This document shows, in pieces, positions 1 to 10,220 of a stretch of DNA of 59,348 nucleotides; positions within the stretch are counted from its first letter, which is position 1; every line of letters begins with the position of its first letter. The translations under genes were made by a program, and so were the position numbers. Under the pieces are notes generated by a model. It saw nothing but the letters and a program-made list of their open reading frames with translations, was not told where the DNA came from and ran no database searches. The stretch is taken from the NCBI GenBank assembly GCA_019648995.1, contig BLXT01007302.1, positions 1,164,322 through 1,223,669 of the forward strand. The letters are read 5' to 3'. This stretch comes from Plakobranchus ocellatus. Taxonomy: Eukaryota; Mollusca; Gastropoda; Plakobranchidae.

Positions 1-317
1 TATATACTTTATTCAGTGTAAATAAGAGGTAATCTCGCTTGTGCTTATTCAACTAAAAATATTTATAACCATATGTTATTTAATTGACGCTCTATTTTGA
101 ATTGCGAATGAAACGGTGTTATTTGGCCACAAGTACCAGTACATGACTGTAGACCTATGCACCGAGAGCATAGCCATGCATGGGCCAAAGAACACAGTGC
201 TCTTACTATTACATCTGTCTAGGCACATCTAATGCAATGCCGGAACACTGTATCACTCAAGGGTTTATTTTTTTCTCTAACGCTATTACTCAGGTTTGTC
301 CATTAACATGTTATATC
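1..317. other. Non-coding flank, no feature recognised
   Basis: AT-rich sequence before the satellite begins. I see no exon-like open frame, RNA gene or repeat structure here. Confidence 0.5.
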
Positions 318-1480
318 TGCTATGGCGGCGATTTGCCCCTGACGCTATAGCCAAGCTTGGTTACTGAAACATTATTGCTGCGATTTGCCCCTAACGCTAT
401 AGCCAAGCTTGGTTACTGAAACATTATTGTTGCGATTTGCCCGTAACGCTATAGCCAAGCTTGGTTCCTGAAATACTATTGCATCGATTTGCCTCTAACG
501 CTATAGCCAAGCTTGGTTTCTGAAATACTATTGCTGCGATTTGCCCCTAACGCTATAGCCAAGTTTGGTAATTGAAAAACGTATGGTGATGGTGAGTAAG
601 GAGTATTTTAGAGCAGGAAAAGATAGGGACGGTAGATGAGAGAGGCGGAAGGAGGATGAGGGTGGGTGAGGAAGGAAGAAGGGAAGGAGCAGGAGGAGGG
701 CGTTGAAAAAGATCAAGCATTCAAAGAAAGTGAAAAGGATTTGTGGACGCGAATAGCACGTAATCATGAACAGAATGCGTGGAGGCATGGGATGAGGAAA
801 GCAGAGTTAACCTTAGAGGAGTTACAGAAAAGATGGCGGCGTTGTAGAAACGGGACGACAATGAAAAGAAATTTTTGAGTGTAAATAGTTACTGAAATAC
901 TGTTGCTTCGATTTGCCCCTAACGCTATTGCCAAGCTTGGTTTATTAGAGTACTATGTATAACTACTATTGATGCGATTTGCGCCTTACGCTATTGCCAA
1001 GCTAGATTATTAAAATACGATAACTACTATGGCTGTGATTTGCCCCAACGCTATTGCCAATGTTTTTTCCTATTAAAACATTATAACTACTTTTGATGTT
1101 TTTTTTTTTTGTTTTTGTTTTTTTTTCTTTTTTGTGCCTTTAATATAGTAAACTTTGTCAATTAAAAAACAAAACATAAAAAAAAACCAACAACTTGCCT
1201 CGATTTACGTTATTGCCAGGCTTTGTCTAATAAACTAAAACATTTTAACTGCGCTATTCGTGCAATTTGGCTCTAACGCTTTTGTTAAACTTTGTCTATT
1301 TAATCACTACGACTAAACTCCCATTTTTTTCAGTCCCTTGACGCTCTTGTCTATCCTTCTCTTTTACAACAGATTTCATGATTGTACGAACTATTGCTAT
1401 GTCTTTTGCTTTTTTTTTTTTAACGATAATTGCTAAGCTTTGCATATTTTGCCTCTAAAATTATTGCTAAATGTTACAAC
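318..1480. repeat. Degenerate 52-53 bp minisatellite array, interrupted
   Basis: Five well-preserved tandem units occupy about 318-580, with the word GCGATTTGCC recurring at 328, 380, 432, about 484 and 536. Each unit contains CGCTATAGCCAAGCTTGG, which includes the 10 bp palindrome CCAAGCTTGG. After a foreign purine-rich block (about 588-885), more diverged and longer units resume at about 890-1075 (CGATTTGCCCC followed by CGCTATTGCCAAG), and weaker echoes continue to about 1480. The array therefore predates the insertion or duplication that splits it. Confidence 0.85.
588..868 (+). pseudogene. Myb/SANT-like domain coding relic, copy 1
   Basis: This is a purine-rich block embedded in the satellite. 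An open frame at 666-878 reads KESEKDLWTRIARNHEQNAW and then, further on, TLEELQKRWRRCR. This has the Trp/Leu spacing and the final KRW of Myb/SANT-like DNA-binding domains, such as those in PIF/Harbinger-associated proteins and their domesticated relatives. There is no good start context, no intron signal and no flanking exon. A diverged second copy lies at 2549-2800. The domain call is by eye and tentative; the duplication itself is plain in the sequence. Confidence 0.45.
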
Positions 1481-2548
1481 CCTATGGTTATTATGGCGTT
1501 CGTTTGCAGACTATAAATACAATATGAGGACCGAAAAACTTGTGTGCAGCTCTAGTTTTTAGTGAGGAGAATTGAGAAAACGCCCCATAATTTTGTTATT
1601 GTTGTTGCTGTTGTGTTGTTGTGAAGATGCTACAGTGATATTCTCAGTTACAGGATTTTTATTTCTAACTGGTCCGCTGTCATCTTATGTCCAACAGAAT
1701 TAAATATATTTCCCTACCGTAAGGCGCCACCACATTTTATACACTGTAGTTACCAGACAAGGGGCAATGTATTCGTCCTTAGGGATTGTTTATGAAAGTT
1801 ATACAATGTACGATCGTTATTATAATTACCAATATGTAGCGAGGTTTATTTTGCAGATGGCCTATTTAATCGGCATTGATTACAAGTTCACTTTTCTTCT
1901 GAGGTCAGTGAAGCAGCCGCTGCAAGTTCGTTTCGTTACCAATGAATAGAGAAAGTGAATTGGGTGCCGTATCAAGGATGAGTCTGGATGTTGGTTCTTT
2001 GCGTTTTTTCGTTGTCTTTTTTTATGTTATTCTTTTTATTACTATTATGGCACACGGTGTTGTGGGTAATCTGTTTTTGCTTTTCTCACTGCTTTTACTT
2101 AAACTGAATCTTTAAGCATAGCTATCTGGCAGCCAAGGCCTTCTAGTGAAAAAATGTTATCACACCGATTGATGCACAGGCTTTATTATGTCTCACCGGT
2201 TAGTTTAGACATGTTTGATTACGAATGAGGAATATATTTGAAAAATAAACCAAAGCAAGAGGGGTTGAAAGCTTTCAAGACAAATAAAGGGGTAAACGGT
2301 TGGGGTAAAGGAGAGAGGATGTAAGGAACGAGAAAAAAGAAATAGTGATGGTGCAGTTTTTGTTTTATGATGACGAGGATAATGAGAAAGAATAAGAGAT
2401 GGAGGATAATAGGGAGGAAAAAGTGAAGAAGGAAATGAGAGGAACGTTGAAAAGAAAAGTCAAGAGTAAAGGAAAGAAGAGGCACATAAGAGGGACAAAG
2501 GAGAAGGTGAGGAATAGGCAGAGGAGAAAGAGATCGGATCGGGAGCAT
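1481..2548. other. Non-coding, low complexity
   Basis: T-rich and then purine-rich sequence. The long minus-strand frames near 2219-2690 are Ser/Leu/Pro/Phe-rich translations of purine runs and have no exon character. No gene is seen. Confidence 0.5.
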
Positions 2549-2800
2549 GCATGGTGATGGTGAGTAAGGAGTATTCTAGGGCAGAAAAAGATAGGGACGG
2601 TAGAGGAGAGAGGCGGAAGGAGGTTGAGGATGGTGAGGAATGAAGAAGGGAAGGGAGAGGAGGAAGATGTTTAGAAGAGCAAACATTCAAGGAAAGTGAA
2701 AGGGGTTTGTAGACGCGAAGAGCAAGTGAGAATGAACAGAACGCGTGGAGGCAAGGAATGAGGGAGGCAGAGGTAACCGTAGAGGAGTTGCAGTTACGAT
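2549..2800 (+). pseudogene. Myb/SANT-like relic, copy 2
   Basis: This aligns over about 250 bp with 588-868. Shared words include GGTGATGGTGAGTAAGGAGT, AGATAGGGACGGTAGA and AACAGAACGCGTGGAGGCA (AACAGAATGCGTGGAGGCA in copy 1). The conceptual frame keeps EQNAWRQGMREAEVTVEELQ and then LRW, but has a stop where copy 1 reads DLW. It is therefore not functional as it stands. Confidence 0.5.
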
Positions 2801-5208
2801 GGAGAAGATAAATATGATAAAAAGAAAAATGGACGGGTGTTATAGAAGAGGGACGACGATGTAAAGGAATTGTAAAACGAAATTAAAAACAAGGAGGATC
2901 TGAAGTCAGAGGACAGCAAAGAAGGCCAAGAAGGTGAACATGAAAAGGACGAATATATGGATGGAAATTTCATGAGTATCACAAAAAGTAGACAAAAAAA
3001 AAAAAAAATTGAACGCAACGACAGCCGGTACCACACTGAAATAATCAAGCAAAAGGTAGCATGTAGCATAGTAAAACAGCATATTAATCTGTGCGGTCTA
3101 TTGCATACTGAAAAGAAAAAAACCAAGAATTTTTTTCCCTAAGGACCAATTTTGTCTACGGTATAATATTCTAAATATAGATATCTAGATTTAGATCTAA
3201 CCAGTATGAAATGAAAGTTGATCAAAACTGGATTAGAATAATTAATATAAGCCCTATTCTATTAGTACATTCCGTCATTTTTGGGCATGGTTATTGTTGA
3301 GTTAGTCCCACGGGTTTAGAGATATTTTTAGATCTATTGGGCTTTAATTTAAAACTATTAAATTAATATTATTGAAATCTGCACCAAAAGCAATTTTAAT
3401 TTGACCTCTGGTTTTGGGAATAAATCTACTTTTAAAATACTTCTTACGTGAAGAGTAAATAAATACGCTAAGCGGTAGTCTATGGTATCGGTATAAGCAT
3501 TAAATGGGGACATGACATAGGCCTACTTGACTGAAGATCTCCGTATGCCTGGAATGAACGTAGATAATCCAAATCCATATGAATCCGGGATGTAAAGGAC
3601 AGGTCTAGCCTTTCTATTATACAAGTCCATGCACGTTGCTAGAGTGCGTTTTGCGATTCCGAAAGTAAAAACTTCTTTCAACAATGTTAAAAAACATGTA
3701 AGAGTTCAAAGTTGAATAGCTGCAGGTCAGGGTGCCTGACGTTAGCAGGACTCCGTACGGCGCCTACTGTGAGAGGAAATGCAACCTCTCGTTATTTGCA
3801 GCTGTTGTTGTTGTTGTTGTTGTTGTTCTTGTTCTTGTCCCCTGTCGGACAATTGTAGTAATTTCGTTTTTGTTTCTTTCTTAAGCTGACAATCTTAAAC
3901 TATGTTAAATCAAAACGATATTCATTTCAAGAAATGGTTCTTGCTTTGTGGGATATGAAAATAAAACCAATGTATTATATATAGCCATACATTATAGTTT
4001 CCAAATACAGGGCACGTTTAAATATGAAGTACCGGACTAGGACAAATGGGCTCATCCCTACGCTTAATATCATATGTAAATCTTGAATTAATGTTTTGTC
4101 AATCTAAGTTATTTCTTTGTGGGAGGTAGGAGGGCTTCGACACAGAGACGTCTTTCAGTTGTGGAATTGGATATTTGACTTGTTCAAGAAAATGCATAAT
4201 AATACAGAAAATAATTAATTTAACTATTTAAGCAACATTACCTCTAGACTTTAGAAATTGAAAATATTAAATATCAGAATCAATGATGTATAAATAGAGA
4301 AAATGTATTTCAATAATTATGTTTCTATAGTTTTCAATAGTACGGAGTCAGCTTTAGGAAAACAATAATTGTCTCTCACAAACACAAGAGCATTTCCGGT
4401 TTTAAATTTCATCTTGGATCTTGTACTGCTTTGAAAAATAAAAGAAAAAGTCGAGAAAAGGTAAGGATGAATAGGTCTATGTCTAGATCTAGATATTATA
4501 GCATCTGCTAGATTCGATCTTATACTCAATTGACTATATCTTTCTTAAAACCTTTGAAAACATGAACGAAATCAGTGATTAAGACAATGGTAATGTTTGT
4601 TCTTAGAGGACTTCTAAGTCTAAGAGGAAAGTGAATCATTCGCTTTCATCTTTACAATTTCAACATTTTTTATCTAATCTAGATTCTAGATCTGATAATC
4701 TCTATGTCTAAATCCAAGATACAGATTTCAAATGATCCTTATGCACATCCAGAAAGAGTTGGCAATTTGATCTGAAAATCAAGGTCCACTTAGTTTTAGA
4801 TGTCTTATCAGATTAATAGAAGTTAGCCACTGATGATGTGATTCCAATAATGTGAAGTTTCAATTTTAAATCATCAAGGCTCTAACTAGATCTAGATATG
4901 GAGTGTCAGACTTGAAAATCCAAGCAGTCATGAGTTAGTAAGTAGGAGTTGCTATGCAAAGTTTTTATCTTTTGATCGGCTGTTATTATTGATCAATTTT
5001 ATAAAGGGTCGTGTGACTATTCTACTAATTTCACTTAGAACTAGAAATGTAAAAGGCTCTTAAATGTTATAAATAGCTTTGAGCGTGTGAACTTGAAATT
5101 GAAATTCATTTCTGTCGCAATTTATAGTTTTAGAAAAAAAATGTCCACTTTTATCTTTTTGAAAGGGACTTAACTCAGCATGTCATGCCTTTCATCAGAA
5201 AAATGTTG
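2801..5208. other. Intergenic, enriched in AGATCT/TCTAGA words
   Basis: No gene is seen. A short (GTT)n microsatellite sits at about 3801-3830. From about 3178 to 4900 the hexamers AGATCT and TCTAGA recur far more often than expected, for example near 3184, 4489, 4690 and 4885, sometimes as overlapping TCTAGATCTAGAT. Confidence 0.5.
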
Positions 5209-5209
5209 T

Positions 5210-5438
5210 TTAACCACTTGAGTGCTATGGGGTCGAATTCGACCCCTATATGACTTGGCTATTTCAAACTGGCAATATAAAATGCAGGCGTTATCTGGCT
5301 ATGTAGTTTTGGTTCCATTACGTTCTAGGAATGTAAAGAAGTGTGTTTAGTCGCAGTTGATCAAAGGTAAACCCACAGATGCATTTTTACACACATATCC
5401 CCTGTTACTTAATTATAACTCAGCACTCAAGTGGTTAA
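5210..5438. mobile_element. TTAA-flanked MITE (piggyBac-type target), family A
   Basis: The element runs from TTAA (5210-5213) to TTAA (5435-5438). Inside are perfect terminal inverted repeats: CCACTTGAGTGCT on the left and AGCACTCAAGTGG on the right. Just inside the left end is an 18 bp perfect palindrome, GGGGTCGAATTCGACCCC, at 5229-5246. It has no coding capacity. TTAA duplication and short TIRs are the hallmark of piggyBac-mobilised non-autonomous elements; that assignment is inference from the target site. Confidence 0.85.
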
Positions 5439-7729
5439 AAGTAAAAATTGACCCAATTAAAAGTTCAAGATCTTAGCCAGGTTCTACTACGGGTACCTTA
5501 CATTGATTTCATCAGAGTAGCATGCTTTACTTTGGACCCATTCTTAACTTTGACCATTAGCAAAGTCTTGTCTCTTTTTAAAAATCACTGAAAATCAGGA
5601 TTTAGGTATAAATTAACTACAAATACAGTATTGTTTTCTTACTCTTAATACAAACTTTGCCATGTATAAAATAACACGGTTCAGCCACAGAAAGCTTTTA
5701 TGTTAAAATGTAACATTCAAAATTGGAGGTTTTGCCTAATTTGTAATTCTGTGGTTGGCAAACCCAAAGTAAGTTTTAATGATCTTATTTGTGTCTGAAA
5801 ATACCTCAAAACTGTCTTTATCAAAAGGGGCCAAGAGAATGTGTTTTATTGATAATTTATGAGCATTCATTAACAAAATTGAGGTGGTCAATTAACCGTA
5901 GAAGTTATATCTATTCTTCATGTTACAGTGACTCAAACAACACAGGGAAGTTTTCAAAGCTTTAAAAAAAATTGTTATTTTAATTCCTTTAGATCTGAAT
6001 CAAATGTCATGCTAAATGGGATCTAACACAAAACTGTTTCTGTCAAGGCAGGCCAGTCAAATACAGCTCAAATTCGAAACAAGACTTGGCCCAGTGACTT
6101 GGGTTGTTTCTGTGGTCATCAAAAATGTTTTGTTTGGAAAGGAGAATAAAAACTAAATGATAGCCCAAGGGTATTTCCAAAGTTCTGCCTCTTCATCATC
6201 ATGGGATTCATCAAACTATATGGACTGATATGGAATGATTTTTACTTTATGTGCACCTGATCTCACTGTGATTGGACAAAAGCAGATTCTGTTTCTAAGC
6301 AGTCTGCAATCTTATAGATTTATAGAACCTACACATCATTGTCTCTAACAACACATGATTCAGTTTTAAGGCAGAGGATCTTTAGGTTCCAACATCGCAA
6401 TCAATCAGACTCATTCTAGTCATTCCTAAATAAAAGAGGAGGCACAAGCAAAGGACGTTGACATGCTTTTTCAGTTTTTCATCTGTGCCAACTTGAGGTC
6501 TGACACTCTAGAGCATATTTAACCTTTCGCCATCACGCCTTGTTCACTAAGCATGAAGACAAAATATTCCGTTAGGATCGCTTACACCACTTTGCATTCC
6601 AAGAATGATTGCTTACTTCGATACACTTTTTCTTGTAAAGTCGTGGTTGCAGGGAATAGCATAAGGTCAGCACACAGTAGAGCTCTAGATTGTGTGATGG
6701 CTAAAGATTAAAGAGATCATGATCTAGTTGTGCTTAGAAATTTTGGAAAACCATTCTTAAAACGGTATCATTATAATTATCATGAGTTCTGTTGTTTACT
6801 GCTAGAATCCAAGCATGAATGGCTATCTTGCATTAAAAACAATTTTTTTCCCACAGATATTACATCTAGGGGATCTAGGATGCATATTTTGTCAAGCGCT
6901 GGCCTCCCAAAGAAGATTGCTTAGGTACATTGATCTGCCGCTCGTCAGAACTGGAGCAACAATCTAATACTGCCTGAGTTTTATTTCCTCTCGTTGGCTT
7001 TGTAACGAGTGATCTGTTGAGATGCTTGGCCTCTGTTGGACGCCTGCTACCCTGTCAGGCATGCAAAAAGTGGTAGGTCACTTAAATGTATTTTGTAGCT
7101 AATCATGTTTTTAGACATAATACTAATTAACTTTTTGTTTCAAGCCTTCTTTTAAATTTGGAACAGTTTACATGCAAGCTTTCTATAACATTACATGCTA
7201 CTGAGAATCAATAAGTTCTTTTTTATGGAAGATACCGAAAAATAGACTTTTTTAAAAGTTAGTGCTTTAAAATGCTTAAAAGAAAACTACTTTTTTTACC
7301 AACTCTGCTGAAAGAAGATGCCTATTTTTTTTTTTGTGTCTAAAGACTGCAAGACAGAGAAGAGAAGTGGACATGTAACTATGGGAAACCAAAATAACCA
7401 TTTGTCTGGCTTTGTCTTTTATCTGTATGTAGTGTTGCTATAAAACAAATTTTGTAGCAGCAGAAAAATGTGTTATAAATATAGACATATATCAATCTTC
7501 ATATCTTCCTCTAAAATTCTCTGATTTGTTTTTAAATGTATGTTTCTGGCATTCATTGACACCATTTTCCCTTGGTGGATTTATTCACAAAATGTTTTTG
7601 TATGATATAGGTACACACTTATATATTACTAAATCCTTTAAGGATGAAATGCACTTGAATGCCACGGGAATATGGAAGGGTTATCTGCCAACCAGTAATG
7701 CTTTCAGTGCACAGCGTCGCATTATCGCT
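5439..7729. other. Intergenic, no gene recognised
   Basis: AT-rich sequence with no convincing exon. A somewhat more GC-rich patch at 6900-7070 ends in a plausible splice donor (AAGTG|GTAGGT) and could be an untranslated leader exon of the downstream zinc-finger gene. Nothing else supports that. Confidence 0.4.
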
Positions 7730-9578
7730 ATTTTAGTTCAGTCGGCCCGCGCTGGGTCGGTAACCTGACCCCGCCAGGTAAAGGTCAAGTCAGGTTGTCC
7801 CGCCGGGCGCGATGCAGGCGCTGTTTTATTAAGTTTATACGCTTGTTTTTGTGATATCGTAGAACAAGATAAATAGAGAACGTTCTCTAATTTTTTATAC
7901 ATATAAAAATACACAAGACAAAGATAATGCATGAGAAAGAATGAAAACAATACCTCAAATAGTTATTGTGCAATCAGGTTATAAAATAGTGTACTAATTG
8001 CATTATAAATATATATAAAGGGCATGTATTTAGAGCCTTTTTAAAGAAAACAGGAACGTTCAATTGTTTTGAAATTTTAAGACAAAGATAAATAAATACT
8101 TTACTTTGCACTCGCCAAGTTTCATTAGGTTAGATGGAAAACTTTTTACAGGAGAGCCAATTGTTCATATATCACTGCTAATTTTGCCAGCACCATTCAT
8201 AACCAGGCTAACTCTTTATAGTGCCGATAACGGGTTGTAATTATCACTTGTATAGCGATATGTGAATGATTTTGTTACTTGATAATCCAAATACGTATAT
8301 TTTAAAATAAAATGAATAGAAGATGAAATAACAATATACAAATAATTATCATCGTTTAATAAATATTAATTATATCACAGTAATTGTCCTACCTCGGAGA
8401 GCAGGTACGATTTGTAGGAGGTGTGTTGTTAATATGTGGTATAGTTTCTTAAGATGATTGTAAAGCCATGTGCTCGATGTTTTTCTATGTGTGCGATCAT
8501 TTGGTGGCTGTTTTCTGTTCCCTGCTCCCGAGGAGGCCCAGTCTGAACATGTATTTGTTAATGTGTACAATGCAGTGTTTCTCAAGTAAATGTTGTTTTG
8601 GAATGATTTTGTGAGGAAACATTCTTCTGTAAATTGACAAGTAATTTTCTAATGCTGCTTGTATGTCTGTTAAAAAGCTGGGATCTATAGGTTTTGTGTG
8701 AGATATGGCGTTGTGAACAGTACAGAAGAGGAAGTATTGTTAAGGTCGTTAAATAATATCTGGATGATGCATGCTTTGTCAATGAGGAACGGACTGCTTG
8801 TGGGAGTTCGTGTTTGTTTGACGATTGTTTCTGTGAGGTCTGTTCAAAGTTTGCCCCAAAGGCGTCAGGAACTTGTGTCTTTTTGTTGCTATTTGTATCT
8901 CTAAATTGCGTGTTGCGTCTTCTAACAATTTATATTGTTTTAAAACGATTCCTAGTAAAATGTGACGGTAAGGAGGGCTAACACTATCTAACTCTATGTC
9001 TACAATATAATGAATACAGTATATCTGAATGGAATAGGGGGGAAATAAACGAAAGTTGTAACTTTATTAACACATCTAACGTAAAAAAACTTACATCACT
9101 CAAATTTATGGTTTTCGTAGATTTGAAAGCATATTATAAAAAGAAAATTGCATGTTCCATTTTTTAATAAATAACATTTAAATCGAACTAGTCGGAATTA
9201 AAGGTAAAAATATTTCACGATATAAAGACTTCAGAAATGCGTTTATCACACTCACAGATATTATGATAGGATTCCCATCGCACGATCGGGTTTTAGACAA
9301 GATGTAAAGAAAATAATTCCAAAAACAGCGATGTTGATGCTATTAGTAGTTTTGAAGATATTGTGATATGAAGAAGGAGAATTTTCTATTTTGTTACAAA
9401 ATTGCGGCGGGCCATTGCGCTAGCGTGTGCACATTGCTATTATCTCCGTTCAGGTACCTGCCTGGTACCGGCCCTGATTGATGACCCCAGGTGCAGCCGG
9501 TGCATTATAACAAAGTCTCAGTCGCCTAAGTTCACAGGAGGTTTAGGGGCTGCTTGGCTCGGCCGCGTGAACTAAAAT
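7730..9578. mobile_element. Degenerate DNA transposon with 18 bp TIRs
   Basis: The left end, ATTTTAGTTCAGTCGGCC (7730-7747), is the inverted complement of the right end, GGCCGCGTGAACTAAAAT (9561-9578), with two mismatches in 18. Both ends are followed inwards by GC-rich blocks (7745-7830 and 9400-9570) that stand out from the AT-rich interior. The interior carries a broken minus-strand reading frame (about 8370-9000). No transposase catalytic core is recognisable, so the element is either a decayed autonomous copy or a deletion derivative. The target-site duplication is not clear. Confidence 0.65.
8370..9000 (-). pseudogene. Broken ORF of an unclassified transposon protein
   Basis: Three successive minus-strand frames give a protein-like reading. 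Bases 9000-8779 read DIELDSVSPPYRHILLGIVL and on to KQYKLLEDATRNLEIQI. Bases 8685-8497 include PHKIIPKQHLLEKHCIVHI and FRLGLLGSREQKT. Bases about 8540-8370 include LKKLYHILTTHLLQIVP. The order PP-x-H-x-x-LG, then PK-x-H-x-LE-x-H, then GLLG-x-x-E resembles the C-terminal part of uncharacterised ORFs that I recall as common repeat proteins in cnidarian, echinoderm and mollusc genomes. That recollection is unverified. At least two frameshifts or stops break it. It lies between TIRs, so it was probably the cargo of this element. Confidence 0.5.
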
Positions 9579-10074
9579 GTAGTTTTTAAGGCGAAATGCT
9601 ACGCTGTGAGTGATTCAGTATTCTAACAGGGCTCGTATTACTGAATCCTTGCCTTATAGAAACTACTTGATTTGGCCTGCATGCACCTATGTATGTCAAA
9701 TAATAACCATTGCTGTTAAAACAGGCGATACATGTTGTTCAAATTTTAACTTTTGAGGACTTTTTTTTGCACAGCAAACCATGTTCTCATTTGTTCTAAA
9801 ATCAAAATAGCTTTCTTTCAATTTTTGTTTACAGGCTCATTTACATTTAGGACATTTTAGTTACCACATAAATGACAGCAATGAATCAAAACAATTTTAA
9901 GGTCTTGAAACTTTGAATCATTTCAAACAAATGGGATTGTTAGGGTCATGTTGTGTCTGTAGGTTTTTCCTTGAGGGCTTTTATAGTGTACGACTGCAAT
10001 GCTTTGGGAAATGCTGAAAGTCCAAAATTGCCAAAGTTTAACAATCCTGGCTTATTATTTATGCTTTTTCCTAG
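9579..10074. other. Upstream of zinc-finger gene; acceptor at its end
   Basis: AT-rich sequence ending in a T-rich tract and TTTTTCCTAG, a good splice acceptor. This implies at least one further 5' (untranslated or coding) exon upstream that I could not place. Confidence 0.5.
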
Positions 10075-10220
10075 GCCAGCACAATGCCATCAAACCCAGA
10101 GCAGCTTCTCGGTGCAATTCTTGTACGTAAAGACATTTTCCAGAGATTTGAGAGCACCATGCATGACACATGCCTGGATGCAAACAACTTGCTAGAATAT
10201 CTCTTCTCTCTATACAATAG
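10075..10220 (+). CDS. Zinc-finger gene, first coding exon
   Basis: The exon is bounded by acceptor TTCCTAG at 10074 and donor GTGAGT at 10221. The first ATG (10084) is nine bases in. It encodes MPSNPEQLLGAILVRKDIFQ and continues to LLEYLFSLYN, ending in phase 2. If an upstream coding exon exists, the frame is open through AST before this Met. Confidence 0.75.

Noticed and set aside
318..580. CRISPR-like array
   Set aside because: The repeats are contiguous tandem units with no unique spacers, in a eukaryotic genome.
2219..3126. Minus-strand frames rich in Ser, Leu, Pro and Phe
   Set aside because: Translations of purine-rich low-complexity DNA; composition explains the openness.
6900..7070. 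Leader exon of the zinc-finger gene
   Set aside because: Only a modest GC rise and one donor-like site; no coding signal and no link to the 10075 acceptor can be shown.
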